Shown: positions 7,457 through 16,261 of the stretch, piece by piece
Layout of the letters: each line of letters starts with the position of its first letter
Numbering within the stretch: position 1 is the stretch's first letter
Assembly (NCBI GenBank): GCA_001917175.1
Contig: MNTV01000035.1
Location: 1-59,967, forward strand
Origin: Azospirillum sp. 51_20
GTDB lineage: Bacteria; Pseudomonadota; Alphaproteobacteria; RF32; CAG-239
DNA: 59,967 nucleotides
Direction of reading: 5' to 3'
Made by a program: the position numbers and the translations under genes
The notes under the pieces: generated by a model
Seen by the model: the letters and a program-made list of their open reading frames with translations, nothing else
Databases searched by the model: none
Told to the model about the DNA's origin: nothing

Positions 7457-10273
7457 TTATTTAAGTTTCTCCCGCAGATATTTTGCCGTATAGCTTTTTT
7501 CCGATTTTGCAACTTCTTCCGGCGTGCCCTGAGCGACGATTCGGCCGCCGCCGTCACCGCCTTCCGGTCCCAGGTCGACGATATAATCGGCCACTTTGAT
7601 CACGTCCAGGTTATGCTCGATGACAACCACCGTATTGCCTTGGTCGACCAAAGTTTGCAACACTTTCAACAGACGGTTGATGTCTTCAAAGTGCAGTCCC
7701 GTGGTCGGTTCGTCCAGAATATAAAGGGTTTTGCCGGTTGCCCGTTTGGAAAGTTCTTTTGACAGCTTGATGCGCTGGGCTTCGCCGCCGGACAGGGTAG
7801 TTGCCGGCTGGCCGAGGTGAATGTAGCCGAGGCCGACTTTGCGCAAAAGGTCCAGCCGGTTTTTGATCGACGGGATGGAGTCGAAAAAGTCAAAAGCCTC
7901 GTCGACGGTCATGTCCAAAACGTCGGCGATGGATTTGCCCTTATATTTGACTTCCAGCGTTTCGCGATTGAAGCGTTTGCCTTTGCAGACGTCGCAGGCA
8001 ACGTAAACATCGGGCAGAAAGTGCATTTCGATTTTGGTCACGCCGTCGCCTTTGCAGGCTTCGCAGCGGCCGCCGGCAACGTTGAAGGAAAAACGCCCGG
8101 CGTTGTATCCTCTCGCCTTGGCTTCCGGCAGACCGGCGAACCAGTCGCGGATGTAGGTAAACAGGCCGGTATAGGTGGCCGGATTGGAACGCGGCGTGCG
8201 GCCGATCGGCGACTGGTCGATGTCGATCACTTTGTCAATGTTTTCCAGCCCGGTCAGTTTGTCGTAAATGCCGGCCGGTTCGCGGCTGCCGTTTAATTCC
8301 TTGTTGACGGCTTTAAACAGGGTTTCGAGAATAAGCGAAGACTTGCCCCCACCGGAAACGCCGGTAACGCAGGTCATAGTGCCGAGCGGGATTTTCAGGT
8401 CAACGTCTTTGAGGTTGTTGGTTTTGACTCCGCTTAAGGTGATAAAGCCGCCGTTTCCCTTCCGCCGTTTGCGGGGAACGGAAATTTCCCTTTGCCCGGT
8501 CAGATATTGGGCGGTCAGGCTTTCCGGCGTGTTCAGCACTTCTTCGACGGTGCCTTTGGCCACTACATGGCCGCCGAGTTCGCCGGCGCCGGGTCCCATG
8601 TCGACCAGATAATCGGCGGCGCGGATGGCGTCTTCGTCATGTTCGACCACAATCACCGTATTGCCGATGTCGCGAAGCCGGGTCAGGGTTTCGAGCAGGC
8701 GGTCGTTGTCGCGTTGGTGCAGGCCGATGGACGGTTCGTCTAAGACATACATCACTCCGGTCAGTCCCGAACCGATCTGCGAGGCCAGCCGGATGCGCTG
8801 GGCTTCGCCGCCGGACAAGGTGCCGGACTGGCGGGAAAGCGACAGATATTCCAGTCCGACGTTATTTAAAAAGTTCAGCCGGTCAACGATTTCCTTTAAG
8901 ATTTTGTGAGCGATTTCCCGTTTTTGCGGGCTTAGTTTTTCCTCCGCGCCGGCAAACCATCCGAGCGCCTGTTTGATCGACATGGCGGAAACGTCCATGA
9001 TGTCCAGTCCCGCGATTTTAATTGCCAGCGCTTCCGGTTTCAGGCGCTTGCCGCCGCAGTGCTCGCAGACGGCGGCAGACTGATACTGGGCAAATTCGTC
9101 GCGGGTGGCCTGCGAGTCCGTTTCCATAAAACGGCGTTCCAGATTGTTGACGACGCCTTCAAACGGCTTGTGGGTGACAAAACGCGAATAATACATCGGC
9201 ACCGGTTCCGAGCCGGAACCGTATAAAATGACGTTTTTGGCGTTTTCGGGCAGGTCTTTCCACGGCGTTTTCATTGAGATGCCGAGATATTGGCAAAGCG
9301 ATTCCAACGTGTCGTTGTAAAAGCCGTGTTTGCGGCTGTACCAGGGCAGAATGGCGCCTTGGGCCATCGACAGGTTTTCGTTGGGTACGATCAGACACGG
9401 ATCCATATACAGCCGGGCGCCGATGCCGTCGCAATAAGGGCAGGCGCCGTACGGGTTGTTAAAGGAAAACAGCCGCGGCTCGATTTCCTCAATCGTAAAA
9501 CCGCTGACCGGGCAGGCAAATTTGGAAGAAAAGGTGATCCGGCTGCCGGAAGAAACGTCTTCGGCAAACATCAGGCCGTCGCCGAGTTTGAGCGCCGTTT
9601 CCGTCGATTGTGCCAGACGGCTTTCCAGTCCCGGTTTGATTACCAGCCGGTCGACCACCACTTCAATGTCGTGTTTCTGGTTTTTGTTTAATTCCGGCAG
9701 TTCTTCGATTCCGTAGACGGCGCCGTCGATTTTCAGGCGCTGGTAACCCTGCCGCTGCAGGTTTTCGAATTCTTTTTTGAATTCGCCTTTTTTGCCGCGG
9801 GCGATTGGCGCCAGCAGCAGAATCCTGCTTCCCTCCGGCAGGGCGGCGATGCGGTCGACCATTTGCGACACGGTCTGCGATTCGATCGGCAGACCGGTTG
9901 CCGGCGAATAGGGGGTGCCGGCCCGTGCCCACAGCAAACGCATATAATCGTAGATTTCGGTAACCGTGCCGACGGTCGAACGCGGATTGTGCGAAGTGGT
10001 TTTCTGTTCAATGGAAATGGCCGGAGAAAGCCCTTCGATCGAGTCGACGTCCGGTTTTTTCATCAGTTCAAGAAACTGGCGGGCATAAGAGGAAAGGCTC
10101 TCGACGTAGCGTCGCTGCCCTTCCGCATAAACCGTGTCAAACGCCAGTGACGATTTGCCCGAGCCGGACAGGCCGGTGATGACGGTCAGCCTGTTTTTGG
10201 GAATGCTGATGTCTATGTTTTTTAAATTGTGCTCGCGCGCGCCTCTGATTTCGATAAAATTGTGTTCCGCCAT
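7457..10273 (-). CDS. uvrA: Excinuclease ABC subunit A
   Basis: Damage-recognition ATPase of nucleotide excision repair; 938 aa, normal for UvrA. The first Walker A is GLSGSGKSS (34-42) and the second GVSGGGKSS. Zinc modules include CPYCDGIG, CEHCGGKR and the CEACKGDG...CDVCKGKR pair. ABC signatures LSGGEAQRI occur twice, and each half ends with a Walker B ILDEP or VLDEP. The start at MAEHNFIEIRG is preceded by GGAG. A 34-codon upstream extension in the same frame is Arg/Pro/Phe-rich, unlike UvrA, and was excluded. In many alphaproteobacteria uvrA and ssb are divergent neighbours; here one gene separates them. Confidence 0.98.
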   Translation of the reverse strand: MAEHNFIEIRGAREHNLKNIDISIPKNRLTVITGLSGSGKSSLAFDTVYAEGQRRYVESLSSYARQFLELMKKPDVDSIEGLSPAISIEQKTTSHNPRSTVGTVTEIYDYMRLLWARAGTPYSPATGLPIESQTVSQMVDRIAALPEGSRILLLAPIARGKKGEFKKEFENLQRQGYQRLKIDGAVYGIEELPELNKNQKHDIEVVVDRLVIKPGLESRLAQSTETALKLGDGLMFAEDVSSGSRITFSSKFACPVSGFTIEEIEPRLFSFNNPYGACPYCDGIGARLYMDPCLIVPNENLSMAQGAILPWYSRKHGFYNDTLESLCQYLGISMKTPWKDLPENAKNVILYGSGSEPVPMYYSRFVTHKPFEGVVNNLERRFMETDSQATRDEFAQYQSAAVCEHCGGKRLKPEALAIKIAGLDIMDVSAMSIKQALGWFAGAEEKLSPQKREIAHKILKEIVDRLNFLNNVGLEYLSLSRQSGTLSGGEAQRIRLASQIGSGLTGVMYVLDEPSIGLHQRDNDRLLETLTRLRDIGNTVIVVEHDEDAIRAADYLVDMGPGAGELGGHVVAKGTVEEVLNTPESLTAQYLTGQREISVPRKRRKGNGGFITLSGVKTNNLKDVDLKIPLGTMTCVTGVSGGGKSSLILETLFKAVNKELNGSREPAGIYDKLTGLENIDKVIDIDQSPIGRTPRSNPATYTGLFTYIRDWFAGLPEAKARGYNAGRFSFNVAGGRCEACKGDGVTKIEMHFLPDVYVACDVCKGKRFNRETLEVKYKGKSIADVLDMTVDEAFDFFDSIPSIKNRLDLLRKVGLGYIHLGQPATTLSGGEAQRIKLSKELSKRATGKTLYILDEPTTGLHFEDINRLLKVLQTLVDQGNTVVVIEHNLDVIKVADYIVDLGPEGGDGGGRIVAQGTPEEVAKSEKSYTAKYLREKLK

Positions 10274-10474
10274 CTTTTTTCTCCGGTCTGACAATATAAA
10301 CACGAAAGAACAAAAAGGCAACAAAAAAGCATGTCCGCCGGCGTTTGACCGGAACGGAAAACGAGGGCGGCGCAATGCAAGATTTATGTCAATAAAAAGC
10401 TGTCCCCGCTTGCGAAGCGGCGGTTAAAGATGTAAAATAAACATTAATTTTTCTTATGAATTTAGAAGATTGTC

Positions 10475-11593
10475 ATGGTTGATTACAAATATGTCTGTTT
10501 ATTTGCCGCAAGCTGGCTGACGTCTTTTTCCGTCCGCGCGGATATGAACGTGGCGGTTATTGCCCCGACCGACGGCGATTACAAATATTACAGCGAAGAA
10601 CTGATTAACGGCGCCAAGGTGGCGGTGGACGAGATTAACGAAAACGGCGGACTTAAAGGCAAAAAAGTCAATCTGGTGCAGATCGACGACCCCTGCGACG
10701 ACACTCTCTCGCTGACCACCGCGCAGATGATTGCCGTCAACCGTTCGGAGGAAGACAAGATGCATCTGGTGCTGGGGCCTCAGTGCATCAACCGGACGGA
10801 AAAGATTGCCGCCGTTTTTTCGGGCGCGAAGATTTTTCAGATCCATCCGACCGGCAGCAGCCGCGCCTTGTATCAGACGGCGCATCGCGGACCGGTGGAG
10901 CTGGTAGGCTATTCGGAACAGCAGGCGGTTGATTTTTTCCGCTATTATGCCGATAATTACGCCGATCGCAAACTGGCGGTGGTTTATGACGGCAGCAGTC
11001 CGGAAATGACCGGCATTGCCAAGGAAATTCAGCACCATTTTACCAAAGCGGGGCTGGGGGAAAAGCTGACCGCGTTCAGCCTGGAGCCTTTTAACGGCGA
11101 CGCCCGCCGGATTGCGCAGGCGGTCAGGGCCGGCGGCGCCGAAGCGCTGTTTATGATGGGCGGCGGAGAAGTGACGATGCAGGCCGTGCGTTATCTGAAG
11201 GCGGACGACCGGAATTTTGTTGTCTTCGTCAACCGTTATTTCAGCGGCAGTAAATTTATCCGCAAAATGGGCGAATATGCGGACGGCATTTATATTCTTT
11301 CGCTGCCTTCGCTCAGCAGCAATCCCGATTTTGCCGAAGACCTGGTCAGGCTCCGTTTGTGGGGAATTGAACCGGACGGGCTGATGGCTTACGGTTATTT
11401 GTCGGTCAAAATGTGGGAGGAACTGGTTAACCGGGCCGGCGGCTTCGTTTATGAAAATTTGCAGAAAAGCCTGAACAAACAGCTGATTCGCGCCGGCTGG
11501 GGAACCGTCGTCTATACCGACGGAGAACCGGACCGTTCGCTGAAATATGCGATATACCGTTTTGAAAACGGAGAATATGCACAAGTCTACTGA
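10475..11593 (+). CDS. Periplasmic binding protein of the branched-chain amino acid type (LivK-like)
   Basis: 372 aa with a probable Sec signal peptide (about 1-22, ending FSVRA). The mature protein begins MNVAVIAPTDGDYKYYSEEL and has the type I periplasmic-binding fold signature GAKVAVDEINENGGLKGK and a Leu/Ile/Val-type ligand region (QIHPTGSSRALY). Ligand is not predictable beyond amino acid or similar small molecule. No permease or ATPase genes lie next to it, so it is an orphan that must work with a transporter elsewhere or as a sensor partner. It sits between uvrA and ssb, breaking a common alphaproteobacterial pairing. No strong RBS is visible at the start. Confidence 0.86.
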   Translation: MVDYKYVCLFAASWLTSFSVRADMNVAVIAPTDGDYKYYSEELINGAKVAVDEINENGGLKGKKVNLVQIDDPCDDTLSLTTAQMIAVNRSEEDKMHLVLGPQCINRTEKIAAVFSGAKIFQIHPTGSSRALYQTAHRGPVELVGYSEQQAVDFFRYYADNYADRKLAVVYDGSSPEMTGIAKEIQHHFTKAGLGEKLTAFSLEPFNGDARRIAQAVRAGGAEALFMMGGGEVTMQAVRYLKADDRNFVVFVNRYFSGSKFIRKMGEYADGIYILSLPSLSSNPDFAEDLVRLRLWGIEPDGLMAYGYLSVKMWEELVNRAGGFVYENLQKSLNKQLIRAGWGTVVYTDGEPDRSLKYAIYRFENGEYAQVY

Positions 11594-11665
11594 TTTTGCT
11601 TGGATGATGAAATCTTTTCCCCTATATTTGTTGAAGTTGTTAATTTTTTATAAAGGTATAAAATA

Positions 11666-12133
11666 ATGGTTGGAAGTATCAATAAAGTCATTTTGGTCGG
11701 AAATCTCGGCGCGGATCCGCGGGTCAACACCACGCAAAACGGCAGCAAGGTCGTCACCTTAAGCGTTGCCACTTCGGACACTTGGAAAGACAAGCTTTCC
11801 GGCGAGAGAAAAGAACGTACCGAATGGCACCGGGTCGTGGTTTTCAACGCCCAGCTGGCGGATGTGGCGGAAAGGTATCTGCGCAAAGGGTCGAAAGTGT
11901 ATATTGAAGGCCAGCTGCAGACCCGCAAGTGGGAAGATGCCAACGGACAGGAAAAATATACCACCGAAGTGGTGCTGCAAAACTTCAGTTCCAACCTGAT
12001 CATGCTGGACGGCCGCGGCGACGCCGGCGCCGGAGCAGACGTGTTTTCCGGTTCGTCTTCCGCTTCTTCCGGCTGGGATTCCGCACCGGCAGCGGGCGGT
12101 GCTGCCGATCTCGACGACGACATCCCGTTTTAG
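11666..12133 (+). CDS. ssb: Single-stranded DNA-binding protein
   Basis: 155 aa. An N-terminal OB fold (VGSINKVILVGNLGADPR, then TEWHRVVVFN) covers residues 1 to about 110. A flexible Gly/Ala/Ser-rich linker follows, and the acidic tip DLDDDIPF recruits repair and replication partners. The start ATG follows AAAGG. The gene is followed by a clear intrinsic terminator. It protects single-stranded DNA in replication, recombination and repair. Confidence 0.97.
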   Translation: MVGSINKVILVGNLGADPRVNTTQNGSKVVTLSVATSDTWKDKLSGERKERTEWHRVVVFNAQLADVAERYLRKGSKVYIEGQLQTRKWEDANGQEKYTTEVVLQNFSSNLIMLDGRGDAGAGADVFSGSSSASSGWDSAPAAGGAADLDDDIPF

Positions 12134-12153
12134 CCGTTTTTTCCTGCAATTGA

Positions 12154-12182
12154 AAAGGCCCCGTTTTGACGGGGCTTTTTTT
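12154..12182 (+). terminator. Intrinsic terminator after ssb
   Basis: Six-bp GC stem GCCCCG / CGGGGC (12158-12175) followed by seven T residues, 20 bp past the ssb stop. Confidence 0.85.
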
Positions 12183-12354
12183 GTATATTGTGTGCGGTAA
12201 TCCGGTCGCGGAAAATCTTTTTTGGGGTGCAATCGGCAAGCCGTCTGACAAAAGAAAAATAAATTTTCTGTCATGACTTGCAATAATGGACAAAAAAGCG
12301 TATGATTGTTTCTGCAAAGAAGAATCGGGAAAAATTGAAGAAAAAGAGGTTGTT

Positions 12355-13725
12355 ATGGCAGAAAAGGAAATCAACGAACGCAGACGCGGTCTGCTCAAAC
12401 GGGTGCTGGAAAGCAAAACCCTGAACCGTACGCTGAAAACGGTGGTGCTCAGCGCCTTTCTTTCCGGCAAGGCGATGAGTTCCAAAGCGGTCGAACCGCA
12501 GGTAAAAGACGCGGCGGTTGACGCCGTGGAGCAGAAGACGGAGGCGATGCCTTCGCAGCGGCTGAGCGAAAACTATGCCAAACTGCAAAAATTTGCCGAT
12601 TTTCCGGAATTGTCGCCGGCGCAGGCGGCTTTTGTCGATCATACCTACATCGTGGACCACGATCTCTGGATCGAACGCGACAGCATTGCGGTCAAATGCG
12701 TGGACAGCCGTTATGTGCAGGATTTGTCGCTGACGGACGTTGCCTGTGCGCGGGAGTGCAAAGCGCTGCCGAAAAGCGAACAGAGCGCGGACGGCTATAT
12801 TTCGTTTCGGCGCGATCCGGGCGTGATCGGCAGCGACGGCAAGTCAACCTATAACGGAATTATATCAACCGATTTCAACGCGACCAAACAATCTATTGTA
12901 CTGATGTATTGCAGCAACAACGAACAGGTTGCCGCTCTCGGCAGACAGATGATAAACGGCGATCATGCGGAAACGGCGGAAAGGATTCGCCGGCAGATTT
13001 ACCGCGAGGACGGGACAATCGTCGGCCCGGAGGAACTGGCAAAGGTTTTAAACGGCAGGGATTTTTTGTCGCTGAAAGGAAAAATCAAGAACCTGGGCAG
13101 CCGGTCGGCCTTTAACCGGATGTATCAGCGGGTCTGCCGTTCCGATTATGAAAACAGCGTCGCTTTTCAGGAGGATTATGCGCTCAAGTTTTACGGCATC
13201 GGGCGCAAGGGCAACCTTAACACGCTTAACCAAAAGGTGAAACAGGCAAACGGCGGCAAAGCAGACTTGACCAAAGTCCGCCCGGCGGTTATCGCTTCCG
13301 CCCTGAGCGAGATGATTGCCAAAGGGCACGGAACTCTGGCCGCCAACCCGTTGGCGTTGAAGCTGAAAACCCTCAACGGCACGGCAGCGTCAACCAACAT
13401 CACCAATGCGCGGGTTTTGGGACCGTCCGCGCGCGCTCAGGCGGACAAAATGGCAAAATATGACTATCTGACCTTAAAGTTGGTGCGGGAGATGTTTTCT
13501 TTGACCAATAATCTGGCTTTTTATGAGGCGGTAAACAAAAAGATTGAAGAGCATGAAGCGGTGCTGGAAGGCTGCCGGCAGGATCTGCTGAACCGTTCTT
13601 TGCCGCAAAGTGTCGGTGACGGGCTGAAAATCCGCTCTCCGCAGGAACAAATGCGGCAGATAAAGCTGAAAGCGGATACCGCGCTGTTGAAAAAATTCAT
13701 GGATGAACGCGGTATCGGCAAATAA
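12355..13725 (+). CDS. Conserved-looking protein of unknown function, 456 aa
   Basis: Intact frame with codon use like its neighbours. Start chosen at MAEKEINERRRG because AAGAGG lies 5 nt upstream; the frame also extends 23 codons upstream to an ATG at 12286 without an RBS. A basic N-terminus is followed by a mildly hydrophobic stretch (TVVLSAFLSGKAM) too short to be a sure membrane anchor. The middle has several cysteines (VKCVDSRY, ACARECKALP, LMYCSNNE) and the C-terminal third is helical and charged. It ends just before a bidirectional terminator. No domain is recognised; no function is proposed. Confidence 0.8.
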   Translation: MAEKEINERRRGLLKRVLESKTLNRTLKTVVLSAFLSGKAMSSKAVEPQVKDAAVDAVEQKTEAMPSQRLSENYAKLQKFADFPELSPAQAAFVDHTYIVDHDLWIERDSIAVKCVDSRYVQDLSLTDVACARECKALPKSEQSADGYISFRRDPGVIGSDGKSTYNGIISTDFNATKQSIVLMYCSNNEQVAALGRQMINGDHAETAERIRRQIYREDGTIVGPEELAKVLNGRDFLSLKGKIKNLGSRSAFNRMYQRVCRSDYENSVAFQEDYALKFYGIGRKGNLNTLNQKVKQANGGKADLTKVRPAVIASALSEMIAKGHGTLAANPLALKLKTLNGTAASTNITNARVLGPSARAQADKMAKYDYLTLKLVREMFSLTNNLAFYEAVNKKIEEHEAVLEGCRQDLLNRSLPQSVGDGLKIRSPQEQMRQIKLKADTALLKKFMDERGIGK

Positions 13726-13746
13726 AAAAAAGACGGTTGTTTGGTA

Positions 13747-13782
13747 AAAAAAAAGTTCCGATTTAAATCGGAACTTTTTTTT
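13747..13782. terminator. Bidirectional terminator between convergent genes
   Basis: Perfect 11-bp palindromic stem AGTTCCGATTT / AAATCGGAACT (13754-13775) flanked by A-run and T-run of eight, serving the plus-strand gene before it and the minus-strand lipoprotein gene after it. Confidence 0.85.
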
Positions 13783-13797
13783 GCGCAAAGACGGAAA

Positions 13798-14454
13798 TCA
13801 TTTCCATGGCTCAACAACCGGATCGTCAAAAATGATCGGTTGTTTTGCAACCATAATTTTGACTCTCGTGCGGGCTGTGGACGTTCTTTCGCCGGTTGAT
13901 GCGGTTGCCTGACATTCCAGCATGTAACAGGAAAATACCCTGCCGTCGGCCGTTTCGTCTGCCAGTTCGGTCAGTTTCGGTTCCTGCAAAGCGTAACGAA
14001 CTTCCGGCACGGGCAATACATATTCCCCGTCATGGTCGGAGAAAAAGGCCTTTTCCGTCGTAAACAGCACCGGTACTTCAAAATCGGCGTAACAAACGGT
14101 ATATTCCGTTTGATAACTGCGGATGATGAGAGGACCATCCGTTTTTTCCCTCAGCATTTTTCCTTCCGTGGGCCGGAGGTCGCATACATGTTTGACGGAA
14201 GGAGCCTCAATTGCCGGAAGAAGCGTATCGCAGCCTTCCGCATACTTCAGTTCCGTCCGATAAGTCAGTTCGCCGGTCCCTTGCCTGCTTATTTTGATCC
14301 AGCTGATGTAGGAAGCGGCGTCTTTACCGTCAAAACCGGATGCTTCCACCATCATTTCCGAACCGTTGAACTCAGGTTGATCCAAGATGTCCGTCGAACA
14401 ACTGCAAACTGCGGCACCCAGTGCGACAGCTGCCAAAAAGAAAAAATTTTTCAT
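13798..14454 (-). CDS. Small lipoprotein with one copy of the giant-lipoprotein module
   Basis: 218 aa. Signal peptide MKNFFFLAAVALGAAV, then the lipobox-like VCSCS. The body aligns by eye with one 180-aa module of the giant lipoproteins at 52-59.6 kb: SWIKISRQG...YRTELKYAEG matches SWIKIKEVWSVSG...YTKSVNL.NG; IRSYQTEYTVCYADFEVPV matches VKTYQRTYTVANNRFDRVF; and RVFSCYMLECQATAS...RTRVKIMV matches KTYDRKSYTHSIGAS...AEAELRV. No SD sequence lies before the ATG. It probably sits in the outer membrane or on the surface. The similarity is read from the sequence and has not been scored. Confidence 0.85.
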   Translation of the reverse strand: MKNFFFLAAVALGAAVCSCSTDILDQPEFNGSEMMVEASGFDGKDAASYISWIKISRQGTGELTYRTELKYAEGCDTLLPAIEAPSVKHVCDLRPTEGKMLREKTDGPLIIRSYQTEYTVCYADFEVPVLFTTEKAFFSDHDGEYVLPVPEVRYALQEPKLTELADETADGRVFSCYMLECQATASTGERTSTARTRVKIMVAKQPIIFDDPVVEPWK

Positions 14455-14561
14455 AGTGATAATAATATTTAGAACTAAATCACAGTTTATCGTAAAATGA
14501 TGATGTTTTCAAATAAAATGTTATGTCGGAAAACGTCTTGTCGGCAGAGCCGTGTCTGTTC

Positions 14562-14592
14562 AAAAAGCCTTCCTGAAAACGGAAGGCTTTTG
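14562..14592. terminator. Bidirectional terminator hairpin
   Basis: Stem AAAAGCCTTCC / GGAAGGCTTTT (14563-14573 with 14581-14591) with a 7-nt loop, directly after the stop of the minus-strand gene at 14600. Confidence 0.8.
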
Positions 14593-14599
14593 CGCCGGG

Positions 14600-15130
14600 T
14601 CAGAACCGCGCTTTCAAATTGTGCCAAAACTTTTTGAGGGCGGCGTTTTTTGCGTTTGCTGCAAGCTGTTTCGCCGGAACTTCGTCGGCGTTCCTTTCCG
14701 TTTCTTGTGCCGGCAACAGGTTGCCGTCCTGTTGTCCGGCAACCGGAAAAGCGGTTGTTTTTGCTTTTTTCCGCATTTTTTCGGCTCTTTTCAAAAAGCT
14801 TTCTTCAGAGTAGGCGTCAATATAACCGTTATATTCTTTGTTGCTGATATGATGACTGTCAAGCCAGACCTCTTCGCCCGTTCCTTTGACGATGCGTTGC
14901 AGCGTTTGGACGATTTCCCGGTGGTCTTTGCCTGTCAACGCCGTGGCCTTGTCCAGTTTGAATATGCGGTCGTCAAAAAATTCCGGAAAATCTTCCGTAT
15001 TGTTGCGTTTGATTGAAAAGGCCTCTTCGGCGATTCCCTTGTCATCATATTTGACAATGTAACGACGGCAGGGAAAAGTGTCTTCTTCGTGCATATAAAG
15101 ATTATATTGTCTGCAGGTCGGATTTTCCAT
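14600..15130 (-). CDS. Hypothetical protein, 176 aa
   Basis: Soluble, charged protein with no signal peptide or membrane segment. It opens MENPTCRQYNLYMHEED and has a middle part with Asp/His residues (LTGKDHREIVQTLQRI, EEVWLDSHHISNKEYNGYI). The C-terminal third is Ala/Lys-rich and likely disordered or helical. It is a single gene, followed by a terminator. No family is recognised. The frame is long relative to chance, the codon use fits, and a clean terminator follows, so I take it as a real gene. Confidence 0.7.
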   Translation of the reverse strand: MENPTCRQYNLYMHEEDTFPCRRYIVKYDDKGIAEEAFSIKRNNTEDFPEFFDDRIFKLDKATALTGKDHREIVQTLQRIVKGTGEEVWLDSHHISNKEYNGYIDAYSEESFLKRAEKMRKKAKTTAFPVAGQQDGNLLPAQETERNADEVPAKQLAANAKNAALKKFWHNLKARF

Positions 15131-15264
15131 TTTTTGTCTCCGTTGGATAATATTGACATAAGTTTAATATATTTTTGTCAAAAAAAACAAGGGAAAAACA
15201 TGCGGCCGAAAATTCCGATGCCTCTGGCGATTCGGTTTAAAAATTCCGGCCGGTGTCTGTGTTT

Positions 15265-15594
15265 TTAAAGCTTTTTCCAGATGCGGCGTTTGTTTTTTTC
15301 CTCTTTTTCGCGAAAAGCCCGTTCCAGATCTATTCCGTGCATGTTGGCAAGCGAGCAGACGTAGATGAACACGTCGGCCAGTTCTTCGGCGACGTTCCCG
15401 GCAACGGAGTCCGAAGCGACGCTGCCGGATTTTGAATTTTTGCGCACGGCGGAAATGACTTCCCCGCATTCTTCCGCCAGCAGGCAGCATTCGTAGAATT
15501 TGTCGGTTGTGTTGAAACCCCTTTCTCTTTTCATTTGCAAGACATATTGCTGAAAATCTTTTAACGTGGGATTGTTTTTCAGTTCCAATGACAT
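15265..15594 (-). CDS. MazG-like nucleotide pyrophosphohydrolase
   Basis: 109 aa from the chosen start. All-alpha NTP pyrophosphatase fold with the metal-binding pattern EECGE followed by EELADVFIYV; enzymes of this family cleave dNTPs or modified nucleotides to monophosphates. The start MSLELKNNPTLKDF has AGGA about 8-9 nt upstream. A 31-codon extension upstream is Cys/Trp-rich and lacks support. The C-terminus is Lys/Arg-rich (KEEKNKRRIWKKL). Substrate cannot be told from sequence; house-cleaning of non-canonical nucleotides is the usual role. Confidence 0.85.
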   Translation of the reverse strand: MSLELKNNPTLKDFQQYVLQMKRERGFNTTDKFYECCLLAEECGEVISAVRKNSKSGSVASDSVAGNVAEELADVFIYVCSLANMHGIDLERAFREKEEKNKRRIWKKL

Positions 15595-15699
15595 GTTTTT
15601 GATCCTTGTTTGAATATTTCCCGGCCAAACAAGAGTAGCAGACGACAGGAGGCAATACAAGTTTTTTATCCGGTGACAACCCGGCAACCGTTTATCGGT

Positions 15700-15772
15700 T
15701 TTGCGCGGCAGCTTGGCGATAAGGGGTAAAAAAAAGCCCGAACTAAGCCGGGTTTTGAAATGGCGCCCCCAA
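15700..15772. repeat. Direct repeat, copy 1: duplicated tRNA-Glu 3' end and flank
   Basis: 73 bp matching 15916-15988 with two mismatches (offset 216). It includes the tRNA terminator hairpin and a 12-nt copy of the tRNA acceptor end, but no tRNA body follows. It looks like an attachment-site duplication or the scar of a lost tRNA. The 143 bp between the copies contain a CCGCC/GGCGG hairpin (about 15787-15809) and no gene. Confidence 0.75.
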
Positions 15773-15915
15773 TGCCGCGAAATAAAAAACCGCCGGCGGC
15801 GGCTTTTTATGAGCCAGGCAATGAGGCTCGTTAAGCAAGGGCGTCGGCAGCGCCCGCAGCGTAACGTCAGCCGGAATTGTGTAGTCTCGTCCGCGTCAAA
15901 ACCCGGGTACCGGGG

Positions 15916-15988
15916 TTTGCGCGGCAGCTTGGCGATAAGGGGTAAAAAAAAGCCCGGACTAAGCCGGGTTTTGAAATGGCGACCCCAA
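15916..15988. repeat. Direct repeat, copy 2: tRNA-Glu 3' end and flank
   Basis: Partner of 15700-15772. This copy is joined to the intact tRNA-Glu gene. Confidence 0.75.
15944..15970 (-). terminator. Terminator of tRNA-Glu
   Basis: Stem CCCGG / CCGGG (15953-15968) followed on the minus strand by a run of eight T residues, 7 bp past the tRNA CCA end. Confidence 0.75.
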
Positions 15989-16051
15989 CGAGACTCGAAC
16001 TCGTGTTACCACCGTGAAAGGGTGATGTCCTAACCGCTAGACGATGGGGTC
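15977..16051 (-). tRNA. tRNA-Glu (anticodon TTC), CCA encoded
   Basis: 75 nt including the encoded CCA. Acceptor GACCCCA pairs with TGGGGTC and the discriminator base is G. The anticodon loop CTTTCAC reads TTC. The T arm ACGAG-TTCGAGT-CTCGT is canonical. Its 3' end lies within a 73-bp repeat that is also found 216 bp downstream. Confidence 0.96.
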
Positions 16052-16261
16052 ATCGAAACTAGGTGCATATATACAGATAAAAAAAATAAAGGTCAAGTAT
16101 TATTTTTACAAAAACGAATTTTTTTTGTTCCGGGGCCCAAAAGGCTTCCGGTATCCAAAACGGCCAAAGCGGCAGGACGCAAGAAACGGGGATTGTATCG
16201 GAATGCCGCCGCGGGAAAACGGCCGTTTTCAAAAACGGCAGGGCAGGAAGCGGATCAGATG

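Noticed and set aside
10274..10375. N-terminal extension of UvrA
   Set aside because: Arg/Pro/Phe-rich and unlike UvrA; a GGAG site supports the start at 10273.
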